A stretch of DNA of 64,000 bases from Rhizobium giardinii bv. giardinii H152. Its GTDB lineage: Bacteria > Pseudomonadota > Alphaproteobacteria > Rhizobiales > Rhizobiaceae. A program made the translations under genes and the position numbers. Position 1 is the stretch's first letter; each line of letters opens with the position of its first letter. Shown here piece after piece: positions 35,486 to 44,397 of this stretch. Location of the stretch: NCBI RefSeq assembly GCF_000379605.1, contig NZ_KB902746.1, positions 1 to 64,000 of the forward strand. The letters are read 5' to 3'. Under the pieces are notes generated by a model. It saw only the letters and a list, made by a program, of their open reading frames with translations, was not told the origin of the DNA and did not search any database.

Positions 35486-36166
35486 CTATTTGCCGTTCTT
35501 CGTCGCCATCCAGATCACATGGCGCGCGCCGCCGCCCCTGGTACTGGCTCGCACCTTGAGTTCCTCGACGACAAATCCGGCATCCCTTAGCCGGCGCGTA
35601 AATCCTGCATCCGGCGCCGACGACCAGACGGCGAGAACGCCGTTCGGCCGCAACGCCCGGCGCGCGGCCCGCAGGCCAGCCACGGTGTAGAGATCGTCGT
35701 TGGCCTTGCGGGTCAGGCCTTCAGGCCCGTTATCGACATCGAGAAGGATAGCATCATAGGCACTTGCCGCCGACTGGATGAGGCGACCGACATCGCCTTC
35801 GCGAATGGTCACCCTGGGATCGTCAAGACAACCGCCGAACACTTCCGCCATCGGCCCGCGCGCCCAGCCGACCACGGCGGGAACGAGTTCGCCGACTGTC
35901 ACGCGCCCATCGGCGGGGAGTTCGGCCAGTGCCGCCCGCAGCGTAAAGCCCATGCCGAGCCCGCCGATCAGCATATGCGGTCGAGGTCGATTGCGGATCC
36001 GCCCGTAGGACAAGCGCGCCAACTGCTCCTCGGAGCCACTCAGTCGGCTGTTCATCAATTCGATGGTGCCGAGCATGATGGAGAATTCGCTGCCGCGCTG
36101 CTTCAGGCGCAGTTCACCGCCGCCGTCCGGCATTATCGCTGTGTCAATGTGGGTCCAGGGGATCAC
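35486..36166 (-). CDS. Spermidine-synthase-like methyltransferase-fold protein
   Basis: A 226-residue protein of the SpeE-like Rossmann fold. It has MLIGGLGMGFTLRAAL (nucleotide-binding loop), VTVGELVPAVVGWAR (acidic residue after strand 2), EGDVGRLIQ and ILLDVDNGPEGL. It lacks the N-terminal beta domain of true spermidine synthases, and the polyamine site is not evident, so a different substrate is likely. I place the start at the GTG at 36166 (IPWTHIDTA) with GGAAG before it; a TTG at 36178 is the alternative. It lies 57 bases after the ATP-grasp gene on the same strand and may belong to that operon. Confidence 0.78.
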   Translation of the reverse strand: MIPWTHIDTAIMPDGGGELRLKQRGSEFSIMLGTIELMNSRLSGSEEQLARLSYGRIRNRPRPHMLIGGLGMGFTLRAALAELPADGRVTVGELVPAVVGWARGPMAEVFGGCLDDPRVTIREGDVGRLIQSAASAYDAILLDVDNGPEGLTRKANDDLYTVAGLRAARRALRPNGVLAVWSSAPDAGFTRRLRDAGFVVEELKVRASTRGGGARHVIWMATKNGK

Positions 36167-36223
36167 GGGCGCTTCCAATCGTCAGAGGCGCACGCGATAG
36201 CACAGATGACAGCGCAATACAGC

Positions 36224-37270
36224 TCAAAGCGTCGCCAGCGCCCGATTGGAAATCGCGCCTGCATAGGTCTTGCGAATGGAGATCTTGTCTTCCAGTGCCG
36301 CGATAATTTCCTCGGAGAAATCGATCTTGTGCATGCCGGCGATATCGGGGAGCCCGCCGGGCGTGAAGACGTTGATCTCCAGGATCTTGTCGCCGACGAT
36401 ATCGAGGCCGACAAGGAACATGCCGTCTTCGATCAGTTTCGGGCGGACCATCTCGGCAACCGCCAGGATGCCATCCGTGATCTTTGCCGCCTCCGCCGTG
36501 CCGGCGGCATGCATGTTCGAGCGCAGATCTCCCTTGGCCGGAACGCGTCGGAAGGCGGCGTAGACGCCGTCGCGGCTCAACGGCCTGCCGTTCATCAGGA
36601 AAAGGCGCGTGTCGCCGGCCTTTGCCTCCGGTAGGTAGGCCTGCGCGATCAGGTAGCCCTCTCCGCTGACTGCTTCGAAGATCTGGTTGAGATTGGCATC
36701 GTTGGGCGTGGCGATCTTGAAGACATTCTTGCCTCCGGAGCCCTGCAGCGGCTTGATGATCACACCTTTGCGGTGATCGGCGATGAAGGCGCGGATTTCC
36801 TCGATGCTCTTGGAAATCAGCGTGGTAGGGCGCACAGCCTCGGGAAAGTCCTGGAAATAGAGCTTGTTCTGCGCCAGCGTCAAACCCAAGGGATCGTTGA
36901 CGACGATCGTGCCGCGCTCGCTGGCAAGCCGCCCAAACATGACGCCGATATGAGCCGCCCAGGGGCGATCTTCCGAATCCAGCGACGGATCGTTGCGCAG
37001 GAAAATGACGTCGAGCTCCCGCACGTCGATGGTTTGGATATGGGCATCCTCGCGCTGAAAAGCATCGTGAAAGGCTTGCGGATCCTTGTATTTCGCGGCA
37101 GGTACCACCGTTGCCCTTACCATCAGGCTGTCGTCCGGCCGCAGCACGAAATCACCCGGGGCGACGTAATAGACGTCATGCCCGCGAGCGACAGCGACCA
37201 TCGCCAGCGCTGTCGTCGTGAACCCGACCTCCTCGCTTTCGATCGAATTGACGAAGAATGCGATACGCAT
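36224..37270 (-). CDS. ATP-grasp ligase, glutathione-synthetase-like
   Basis: A 348-residue ligase. The pre-ATP-grasp domain (MRIAFFVNSIESEEVGFTTT) and the line VIFLRNDPSLDSEDRPW resemble GshB. The ATP-grasp part has GVIIKPLQGSGGKNVF (ATP loop), RLFLMNGRPL, and EINVFTPGGL with the metal-binding E-x-N. AGGAG five bases before the ATG sits at the end of the preceding QEGLA gene, only 8 bases away, so they are co-transcribed. True glutathione synthesis genes in rhizobia lie elsewhere as a rule. Here the enzyme probably joins an amino acid to a different carboxylate within the three-gene pathway. Confidence 0.85.
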   Translation of the reverse strand: MRIAFFVNSIESEEVGFTTTALAMVAVARGHDVYYVAPGDFVLRPDDSLMVRATVVPAAKYKDPQAFHDAFQREDAHIQTIDVRELDVIFLRNDPSLDSEDRPWAAHIGVMFGRLASERGTIVVNDPLGLTLAQNKLYFQDFPEAVRPTTLISKSIEEIRAFIADHRKGVIIKPLQGSGGKNVFKIATPNDANLNQIFEAVSGEGYLIAQAYLPEAKAGDTRLFLMNGRPLSRDGVYAAFRRVPAKGDLRSNMHAAGTAEAAKITDGILAVAEMVRPKLIEDGMFLVGLDIVGDKILEINVFTPGGLPDIAGMHKIDFSEEIIAALEDKISIRKTYAGAISNRALATL

Positions 37271-37278
37271 GGCGGCTC

Positions 37279-39177
37279 CTAGCTTGTGACCATGTCGAGT
37301 GGGGTCATTCCCGCCCGCGCCTTGTCGAGACGGGCCTGTGCATGGGGATGGACGAGGAAGGCGGGGCGGATGACGGGCATTTTAAGCAAGCCGCGCAGGC
37401 TGAGTTCCTGCATCACCCGGAAATGCGACGCGGAAATCTTGCCCATCCAGAAGGGATCGAGCGCGCCACCCGCTTTCAAGTGATCAAGCAGTTCCATGAG
37501 GCCGCGCAGATAGATGGCATCCTTGGCAAGCCCCCCGCCGCGGTAAAGCCGCAGGGCCACGTTGAACGCCGTGGCCGGGCCAAACCCGTGCTCGCCGACA
37601 AGCATGTCGTAGGTTTCGGCAAACGGCCGTCCTTCGAGCATCGCCGCACAAGCGACGACGCGAGCCGCGACGAGGCGCAAACGCGCGATCGTCATGCCAC
37701 CGGCCATGTATTCGGAAAAGACGGCAAGGCCCTCCTGCATGCCCTCGTAGCCGGCGAGACCCGACCGGAAAAGCCGCAGGCCCTGCGCCGACCCGTTGAA
37801 ATAGGTGAGCAGGTGGACCCCGATTTCGTGGCTAAGCAGCGCATCGACGCGGCTGGCTGGCACCCGGGTGGTTCGGGAAATGAGCAGGCGGCCGTCCGAC
37901 ACCAGCAGGCCGGGCGGCAGGTCGTCGCGCAATTCGATCTCTGCCGTGAACCCCTCATATTGGCGCTGATAGCTGACGATCATCGCACGTGCGGCGATTT
38001 CGACGTCGCGGCAGTCGGCGATCTCGTTGCCGGCTTCGCCATCATCGCCGTCATGGGCGGCTTTCGCGGTTTTAGCCAGGATTTCGGCTGCACTGCGGTG
38101 CAAAGTCGCCTCGACGGGACCGTAGAGCGCGCGGCTGTACTCAACGAAGCGGCTGGTCTCGCGCGCCGTGATCAGTGAGAGCTGCAGATCAAGCTCCTGT
38201 TGCTTCTCGCGATAGAGATGGTAGAGAACCGGATCCTCGAAGCGGTCGAAGGCGACCGAGAAGAGCTTGCGCTTTTCCACCTCGACCTGCACGGACAGCG
38301 GCCGATAGAGAAACCGCGGAGCGCGCTTGAAGTTGCCTGCCTTGAACTCCTGCCAGGCGGCGTCTGCATTGATCGGCGTGACAGCGAGCAGAAAGTCGAA
38401 GCTCGCTGCGACTTCGTCAATGCTGCGGTCGGCCCGGCTCACCGCATCGACGAAGGCCTTTCGGCCGAGGGCGCGGTGGGTGGTGATCTTGAGGGTCTGC
38501 GTTGCAGCGACGAAGGCGGCGAAAGCCCTCAGACCGGCGTCGAAGATGTTGGCGATCAGGCGTTCCCGCAAGTCAGGATAGATCTTGCCCGATTCCGGCT
38601 GCCGGTAGATCGGCGCAAACCGCACCGCGACCAGCGAAAATCCCGTTTTCCGCGCCAGCGCCGTTGCCTGGAAATCGGTCTCCAGCGCAAATCGCTCGAC
38701 ATGAGGGGTGCGGAACTTGACCTGCCTTATATCGACCCCCTCCGCCAATGCCGTCTCGGCCTCCTCGGCGGCGGGCTCGCCAGTGGCGGCAATCCTGATC
38801 TCGAATGGCGGCAGATAGGGTGAATCGTCGGTGAGCAACGTATCATGTTCCAGTTCATCGACGTCCAGCAGCATGAAGGCGCCGAACCGCTCTTTGAGAA
38901 CGCCGCCGACCGCCGCAACGATCGGCAGAGCTTCCTCCAGATTGTTGGCGATGAGATAGGAGGCATTGGCGGCGGCGACGTCGCGCGCTGCGATGTCCTG
39001 GCGGCCCCGGATCAGGAAGAGTGACAGGAAGGGCAGCGGCCGGTCGATATGGAGACGTCCGCCGTGCTCAAAATCCTTGCGCACCGGCTTGTCGGCGCGG
39101 ATGCAGCCGAGAATCTCCTCCAGCCATTCGGGATAAACGGCGGGCCTGTCACGATCCCTGTGGTGGGTGCGGGTCAT
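37279..39177 (-). CDS. DUF1704 QEGLA-motif metallopeptidase
   Basis: A 632-residue protein of the family named flavohemoglobin expression-modulating QEGLA motif protein. The zincin-type HExxxH motif is intact (HEIGVH, H450, E451, H455), and the name motif MQEGLA lies at 480-485 with the Glu placed as third ligand. Eukaryotic relatives (MATCAP/KIAA0895) are carboxypeptidases that remove C-terminal tyrosine from tubulin, so a carboxypeptidase-like role is reasonable. The start at 39177 forms an ATGA overlap with the end of the amidohydrolase gene. The link to flavohemoglobin rests on one genetic observation in the literature and may be indirect. Confidence 0.88.
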   Translation of the reverse strand: MTRTHHRDRDRPAVYPEWLEEILGCIRADKPVRKDFEHGGRLHIDRPLPFLSLFLIRGRQDIAARDVAAANASYLIANNLEEALPIVAAVGGVLKERFGAFMLLDVDELEHDTLLTDDSPYLPPFEIRIAATGEPAAEEAETALAEGVDIRQVKFRTPHVERFALETDFQATALARKTGFSLVAVRFAPIYRQPESGKIYPDLRERLIANIFDAGLRAFAAFVAATQTLKITTHRALGRKAFVDAVSRADRSIDEVAASFDFLLAVTPINADAAWQEFKAGNFKRAPRFLYRPLSVQVEVEKRKLFSVAFDRFEDPVLYHLYREKQQELDLQLSLITARETSRFVEYSRALYGPVEATLHRSAAEILAKTAKAAHDGDDGEAGNEIADCRDVEIAARAMIVSYQRQYEGFTAEIELRDDLPPGLLVSDGRLLISRTTRVPASRVDALLSHEIGVHLLTYFNGSAQGLRLFRSGLAGYEGMQEGLAVFSEYMAGGMTIARLRLVAARVVACAAMLEGRPFAETYDMLVGEHGFGPATAFNVALRLYRGGGLAKDAIYLRGLMELLDHLKAGGALDPFWMGKISASHFRVMQELSLRGLLKMPVIRPAFLVHPHAQARLDKARAGMTPLDMVTS

Positions 39178-39992
39178 GATCGCCCCCGGGCTGCTTGTTC
39201 GAGCAGCGGCACGGAAAGCCGGATCATCCGCCGCATGGCCTGCAACGCCTCGATATCCGGCTCCCCCGTCCATTCGTCCATGAAGACCTTCTTGAACTCG
39301 ATGGCGATGGCGCAGCCGGTTTCGGGGAAGCGCTCATGGACGAAACGCGTCTGTTCGCCCCTGCCCTGGAACGCGACGTTTTCCCGCACGTCCATCCGTT
39401 CGCCGCGGAATTCGAAACTGCGCAACTGCTCCATGAACGGGTCGAGTACCGGGGCCCAGCGCTGGCGGTCCATCGAGGAGGTGCCGATATTGATCTGCGG
39501 CGCCTTGGCGAAGGCCATTTCGGGTGCATCGACGCCGTCGCGGCGGTGGTTGTAACTATGAATGTCAAGAAGGACGAAGGCGCCGTACTGTTGCTCGATC
39601 CCGCGCAGATAGGTCTCCAGCATGGCATAGTAGGCATCGTGAACCTGCAGCGAGGTCGCTACGGCAGTCTCAGGCAGCGGGTCCTTCCAGACCTTCAACC
39701 CCCAGGCCTGTTCCGGCCGGAAATAGATTGCGCCGTCGCGAGCACGGTTGATGTCGACCTCGAAACGCGAGCGGTGGACGACGATGCGGTTGGGAAGGTC
39801 GCGGATGAAGAATTCCGTGAAGGGATCCTCCTCGCGCAACCGCTCGTCGTCGTCGAGCGTAATCAGGTCTTTCAGATCGCTGCGCAGATGATGGCCGTTG
39901 TGAATGGCCGTGCCGACCACGGGCGAGGCGCCGCGATGCGCCGACCACCAGCCCAGCGGATCGGATTCTACGATTTCCTGGAAAGAGGGCAT
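39174..39992 (-). CDS. N-formylglutamate amidohydrolase family protein
   Basis: A 272-residue Zn-dependent hydrolase of the FGase family. Typical segments are VVGTAIHNGHHLR, the Arg/Asp cluster VVHRSRFEVDINRARDGAI and LLDIHSYNHRRDG. FGase proper removes formate in histidine degradation, but no hut gene is present. Its coupling to the QEGLA peptidase and an ATP-grasp ligase argues for an amidohydrolase acting on a peptide-like product. It is the first gene of the block, 171 bases from the TetR gene on the same strand. Confidence 0.85.
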   Translation of the reverse strand: MPSFQEIVESDPLGWWSAHRGASPVVGTAIHNGHHLRSDLKDLITLDDDERLREEDPFTEFFIRDLPNRIVVHRSRFEVDINRARDGAIYFRPEQAWGLKVWKDPLPETAVATSLQVHDAYYAMLETYLRGIEQQYGAFVLLDIHSYNHRRDGVDAPEMAFAKAPQINIGTSSMDRQRWAPVLDPFMEQLRSFEFRGERMDVRENVAFQGRGEQTRFVHERFPETGCAIAIEFKKVFMDEWTGEPDIEALQAMRRMIRLSVPLLEQAARGRS

Positions 39993-40163
39993 ACCGTCCT
40001 TCTCGTTGGCAGACAGCGGCGAAACTGCCCGGTGTCTTTCTCACTCAACGAGTAAATGGAGGGAAATGGGTTTTGTTCCATGGAACGTTTCGCGCCGGCC
40101 GGGCATCAGCCCCTCCCGCGGAACGGTTGCTGGCGGGCTCGAAAACTCCGCGCCGGCCTGGGC

Positions 40164-40829
40164 TTAGGGCGTCGCCGCCGGTTGGCAGAATGAAGCGATC
40201 GCCGCCTCGCAGGCACGCAAGAAGCGCATCGATGGGCCCTCGCTGCCCGTCGCAAGCTTGCTCACCTGCGCGCCTTCCATCAGCATCGAGAGCGTGTCTG
40301 ACAAAAGTTCGGGTTCGCTGACACCGACGTCCCGGCAGAGTGCTTCCAGCCGGCGGCGCTGGGCGAGCTTAAAGGTCTCGATCACCGCATGGGCGGGATG
40401 GCCCTGTTCCTTGAGTTCGACCGCGGCGTTGGCGAGATCGCAGCCGTACTGATTATCCGCAAGACATTGGGCCCGGGCTTTGACCCAGCCGTGCAAACGC
40501 GCCAGCGGGTCGTTCGGGTGCTGAGCCTCGAGTTCGTCCCAGAAGGCTGAAGCCTGTTCTGACTTGAACCTCAATGTTTCGCAGATCAGGTCGTCCTTGG
40601 AGCCGAAATGACGGTAGAGGGTCATCTTGTTGGTGTCGGCTGCTTCGGCGATGGCATCGACGCCGATGCCGCGGATACCGTGCTGCCGGAAAAGCTCGCA
40701 AGCCGTTGAAACGATACGATCTCGGGGCGCAAGCTTAAGCTGCGGACAATCATTTTTTTCCGGCCTTACATCCGCCGGTTTCACGTTCGATACGGATTTC
40801 GAATTTTTACTGACGAGGCTTCTTGACAT
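40164..40829 (-). CDS. TetR/AcrR family transcriptional regulator
   Basis: A 221-residue repressor. The N-terminal helix-turn-helix reads RIVSTACELFRQHGIRGIGVDAIAEAADTNKMTLYRHFGSK, and the C-terminal domain is ligand-binding and variable. GTAAC/GTTAC repeats lie just upstream of its own start and overlap a forward promoter, so it likely controls itself and the small divergent gene at 40959. It could also control the QEGLA block downstream. The ligand is unknown. Confidence 0.9.
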   Translation of the reverse strand: MSRSLVSKNSKSVSNVKPADVRPEKNDCPQLKLAPRDRIVSTACELFRQHGIRGIGVDAIAEAADTNKMTLYRHFGSKDDLICETLRFKSEQASAFWDELEAQHPNDPLARLHGWVKARAQCLADNQYGCDLANAAVELKEQGHPAHAVIETFKLAQRRRLEALCRDVGVSEPELLSDTLSMLMEGAQVSKLATGSEGPSMRFLRACEAAIASFCQPAATP

Positions 40830-40874
40830 GGGTGTGACCGGTCGGTAACTATACGGATGTTACTTACTGGTAAC
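40823..40874. promoter_or_regulatory. TetR operator repeats and forward promoter
   Basis: Three half-sites occur in order: GTAAC (40845-40849), GTTAC (40859-40863) and GTAAC (40870-40874), making two overlapping dyads. A rightward -35 TTGACA (40823-40828) and a -10-like TAACTA (40846-40851) are spaced by 17 bases, so the first half-site covers the -10. The layout fits repression of the gene at 40959 and of tetR itself. Confidence 0.6.
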
Positions 40875-40958
40875 ACCCTAGAAATCTACTGTCAAGTTCG
40901 AGACCCCGGCCAGGATCCGCCCCGCCGGAAAAGACGATGAACCCGAAGGAATACCCCG

Positions 40959-41222
40959 ATGCACCTGGCAAACAGCGATCTGACCATCACTGAGGTTTTG
41001 ACCGATCCGATGATCCGCGCCGTCATGCGTGCGGATGGCGTCACCACAAACGAGATGAAAACGCTCCTTTACTCCGCTGCCAGCGCACTTCGCCAGACAC
41101 AGCCCGGAACGTTGAGCGCCAAGAACCATACGGCCAATCTTCTTGCCGCGCCGAAACGCCGGCTGCTGTCGATGGTACACCCGCTTGCCTCACGCTCAGA
41201 CGTCCTGCGCATGAGCGCGTAA
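40959..41222 (+). CDS. Small hypothetical protein divergent from TetR
   Basis: An 87-residue protein, helical and soluble (LTITEVLTDPMIRAVMRADGVTTNEMKTLLYSAASAL), with a basic C-terminal part. GAAGGAA nine bases before the ATG supports the start, and a strong terminator follows the stop. No family is recognised with certainty. Its position across from a TetR gene, with operator repeats on its promoter, makes it the likely primary target of that regulator. Confidence 0.7.
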   Translation: MHLANSDLTITEVLTDPMIRAVMRADGVTTNEMKTLLYSAASALRQTQPGTLSAKNHTANLLAAPKRRLLSMVHPLASRSDVLRMSA

Positions 41223-41268
41223 CGACACCCTATCCTCCCGGCGCGTCCCTAAAAAGAATGCGCAACTC

Positions 41269-41307
41269 AACCCAGCCGGACTCCTCCACCGGCTGGGTTT
41301 TTGTTTT
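41269..41307 (+). terminator. Intrinsic terminator
   Basis: AACCCAGCCGG, nine-base loop, CCGGCTGGGTT, followed by TTTGTTTT. It lies 47 bases after the stop of the small gene. Confidence 0.88.
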
Positions 41308-41584
41308 AGAGGCCGGCGAAGCTTATACCGCGCGGCGGCGATCGGTATTGGCGCGATCGATCCCTTCAAGCGTCAGTGCACGGCAAAAGCTCGCATGACG
41401 TCAATATTGACCGCTTGTTATCGCAAAACCCTCTGTTCCGCATCATCTGCGCAACCAGTTCTATTCCGCTTTGCCCACCAGGAACGTCCGCAGGCTTCTC
41501 GTCAATCACCGGCAGACCGCCGCAATGGCATCGCTGTCGGACCTGCGCTAGAGTAGGATCGCCGCACTCCGAGAAAGTCCGGAC

Positions 41585-43804
41585 ATGGAGCGTCACCTCG
41601 CTGCAATCCTCATCGCCGATGTCGTTGGTTATAGCCGCTTGAGCGAGATCGACGAGGAGGGAACGCGCTTCCGCTTCCAGCGCGACATGAAGGAGATATT
41701 CGAGCCGCAGATCGCAGAACACAGCGGCCGTCTGGTCAAGACCATGGGCGACGGCCTGCTGGTCGAGTTCCACAGTGTCGTTGACGCCTTGCGCTGTGCC
41801 GTCAACGTGCAGCAGCAGAAGGCGAAAATGAATGCGGCCCTGCCCCCCGGTGAGCGGCTGGAATTCCGGATCGGCGTCAACCTCGGGGACATCATCGTCG
41901 AAGGTGAGGACATCCATGGCGAGAGCGTCAACATCGCGGACCGGATACAGACGCTCGCCAGGCCCGGCGGCATCGCCATTTCGGGGGCGGCCTATGACCA
42001 GGTGAAATCGAAGCTCTCGGTCGGCTACGCGTCTCTCGGCGAACAGAAGGTCAAGAATATCGGCGAACCTGTTCGCGCCTACCATGTCGTCCTTGATCCG
42101 GCCGCGGCGGGTAGCACAGTTTTTGCCCGGAAAAGCCCGCGCCGCTGGCACATTCCGGCCGCGATTGCAGCGGTCGCTGTCCTTTTGTTGACGGGTGCTT
42201 CCTTGTGGTGGCAGCCATGGGTGCTGATCGAGGAACCGTCGCCGATCAACCGGTTCGCCTATCCGCTGCCGGACAAGCCGTCAGTTGCGGTGCTGCCCTT
42301 CATCAATGTCAGCGGTGACAAGGAACACGATCATCTGGCCCAAGGCCTGACGGATGATCTCATCACGGAACTGTCGAAGGTTTCCGGGTTGTTCGTGATC
42401 GCCCGCCATTCGGTTTTCGCGATCGCGAATACGCCCGCCAAGGTTCAGGACGTCGCAGCCGAACTCGGCGTGCACTATGTGCTGGAAGGCAGTTTGCAGG
42501 GCGCAGGGTCAAGACTGCGGATCAACGTCAAGCTGATTGACGCCGTGACCGGCCTTTCCCTCTGGGCCGAGCGCTATGATCGCCAATATGCCGATCTCTT
42601 CGCGGTGCAGGACGACGTCATATCCAAGATCATCTCGGCTTTAGCCGTCAAGCTGAGCGAAGGAGAACGAGACCAGTTGGCGCGCATTCCGACCAACAAC
42701 CTGGAAGCCTATGACTACTATCTGAGAGCCGAGCAGGAGGGCGTCACCTACAGCGACGTCGAGACCTATCGCCGGACGCTATCCTTTTACCAGAAGGCGA
42801 TCGATCTCGATCCCGAATTTGCCAATGCGCATGCAGGGATCGCCCGCGTGGCCGTCGATGTCTGGCGCAATGACTACACGTTTCTCTGGTCGGCGGCGGT
42901 GGCCCGCAAGATAGCTTATGATGCCGCGGGGCAGGCTTTGAAGCTCGATCCCACCAATGCGCGCGCACACACTGTTCTTGCCCTGCTGCAGCTTGTCGAC
43001 GGGCGCGACGCGGAGGCGATGGACTCGGCAAACAGGGCCGTTGCCGCCCAGCCGAACGATGCGGAAGCATTCGGGAACCTCGCGCTGATACTGGCGCATA
43101 CCGGCAATCATGACCAAGCGGTTGCCCAGATGGAGAAAGCCCTGCGGCTTGATCCGTCGCCTCCGCCGAGTTTTCAATTGCTGGCTGGCATCGTCTTCTA
43201 TACCGCACGCGAAAACGACAGAGGCATTCCGCTGATGGAAGCCGCGAGGACCGCCCTGCCCGACGCCGAGCCTGCGCACGAATACCTGGCCGCAGCGTAT
43301 GCGGCGGGGGGAGACCGGGTAAGCGGGGCCGAGGCGGCGGCAAGGCTCCTGCAGTTGTTTCCCGATACCAACCTTACCTATTACAGCTACCTCTATGACT
43401 ACTGGCGCGAGGGTGATCTCCAATATCATCTGACCAACCTGCGGGCGGCCGGCATTCCCGAATGGCCGTTCGGCTTTGACGGAAAAGAGACCGATCGGGT
43501 CGCAGGCACCGAACTGCGCAACCTCATCGACGACAAGACCTGGATCGGCAAACACAAAAACGGCACCGATTTCATCCAGCACTTCGACAAGGCAGGAAAC
43601 ACCGCCTACCGCACTGCCAATACCAGCATCACCGGGATCGTCGAGGTTGCGGACAATCGCCTGTGCGAAACGTTCGGCGGCTCGTTCCTTGATCGTATGG
43701 TCTGCGGCTACATCTACCGCAACACGACCAGGCAGGACCCCGCGGCGCAATATGTTCACGTCACGCCACAAGCCGTGAAGTTCTTTTCGCTCGCGCCCCC
43801 ATGA
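41585..43804 (+). CDS. Class III adenylate cyclase with TolB-like and TPR domains
   Basis: A 739-residue membrane-linked regulator. Residues 1-170 are a class III cyclase domain: ILIADVVGYSRL (first metal Asp), KTMGDGLLVEF (second metal Asp), NLGDIIVEGEDIHGE and NIADRIQTLA. One membrane helix follows near 183-202 (IPAAIAAVAVLLLTGASLWW). A FlgO/TolB-like segment (SVAVLPFINVSGDKEHDHLAQGL) comes next, then about five TPR units to residue 620. It should make cAMP from ATP in the cytosol, while the outer part senses protein partners. Rhizobia carry many such paralogues. It is a single-gene unit. Confidence 0.92.
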   Translation: MERHLAAILIADVVGYSRLSEIDEEGTRFRFQRDMKEIFEPQIAEHSGRLVKTMGDGLLVEFHSVVDALRCAVNVQQQKAKMNAALPPGERLEFRIGVNLGDIIVEGEDIHGESVNIADRIQTLARPGGIAISGAAYDQVKSKLSVGYASLGEQKVKNIGEPVRAYHVVLDPAAAGSTVFARKSPRRWHIPAAIAAVAVLLLTGASLWWQPWVLIEEPSPINRFAYPLPDKPSVAVLPFINVSGDKEHDHLAQGLTDDLITELSKVSGLFVIARHSVFAIANTPAKVQDVAAELGVHYVLEGSLQGAGSRLRINVKLIDAVTGLSLWAERYDRQYADLFAVQDDVISKIISALAVKLSEGERDQLARIPTNNLEAYDYYLRAEQEGVTYSDVETYRRTLSFYQKAIDLDPEFANAHAGIARVAVDVWRNDYTFLWSAAVARKIAYDAAGQALKLDPTNARAHTVLALLQLVDGRDAEAMDSANRAVAAQPNDAEAFGNLALILAHTGNHDQAVAQMEKALRLDPSPPPSFQLLAGIVFYTARENDRGIPLMEAARTALPDAEPAHEYLAAAYAAGGDRVSGAEAAARLLQLFPDTNLTYYSYLYDYWREGDLQYHLTNLRAAGIPEWPFGFDGKETDRVAGTELRNLIDDKTWIGKHKNGTDFIQHFDKAGNTAYRTANTSITGIVEVADNRLCETFGGSFLDRMVCGYIYRNTTRQDPAAQYVHVTPQAVKFFSLAPP

Positions 43805-43806
43805 AT

Positions 43807-43822
43807 CAGGCGCGAGCGCCTG
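43807..43822. terminator. Hairpin between the convergent cyclase and YHS genes
   Basis: CAGGCG, CGAG loop, CGCCTG, lying in the 23-base gap between two convergent stops. The T-run is weak (GTTGTTGTTTC further on). Confidence 0.4.
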
Positions 43823-43827
43823 CCAGA

Positions 43828-44352
43828 CTACCTGGCGTTGTTGTTTCTCCAGTCCGTATGCAGCTTTTCCGAAACAAGCGTGTGCTGCACGTCTGACCAA
43901 TGCTTTTTCGAATTGACGACCTTGGTCGGGCTTTTTGCAAAGCCGTCGGCAGCGCCCGGATCATAATTGATATAGAGTTTGCCCTCGATGATCCGCCACG
44001 CCTTTGGGTCGATATTGGTGGTGACGGTTCCCAAAGACACCCCGTCAGCGCAATAACCGCCATATTGCGGTGCGTACTTGGCCGGCTCCTTTATGAAAAG
44101 ATCGCGATTTTCTGCACTGGCAAAATGCCACGTGGCGCCCAGCCAGCGATGGCTATACTTCGCGGATCCCTCCACGGCCTCGTTCTGGGTGAAATAGGCC
44201 ACGGGATCATATCCTTTGATGGCGACGTCGCCAAAATAGCCGGTATTGACGAAGTCTTCGGCCAATGAAGGCTGGGCAAAGAGCAACAGGGACGCGGTGA
44301 AGCCGAGGGCGCGGGCGCTCCTATTCCAGCGGTTTCGTTTGTGATCAGACAT
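43828..44352 (-). CDS. Secreted YHS-domain protein
   Basis: A 174-residue protein with a signal peptide (about residues 10-31, ALGFTASLLLFAQPSLA). A YHS-type domain follows: GYDPVAYFTQNEAVEGSAKY, then WHFASAENRDLFIKEPAKYAPQYGGYCA. YHS domains bind metals or act as small chaperones for metal handling. The three-residue name motif is not exact, but the surrounding pattern is typical of the long periplasmic YHS proteins of proteobacteria. The tail (KSPTKVVNSKKHWSDVQHT) is family-like. It is probably monocistronic. Confidence 0.83.
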   Translation of the reverse strand: MSDHKRNRWNRSARALGFTASLLLFAQPSLAEDFVNTGYFGDVAIKGYDPVAYFTQNEAVEGSAKYSHRWLGATWHFASAENRDLFIKEPAKYAPQYGGYCADGVSLGTVTTNIDPKAWRIIEGKLYINYDPGAADGFAKSPTKVVNSKKHWSDVQHTLVSEKLHTDWRNNNAR

Positions 44353-44397
44353 AACACACTCCGTTTTACGGGCGCGGCTTGGTGCTGCGACGAGAGG

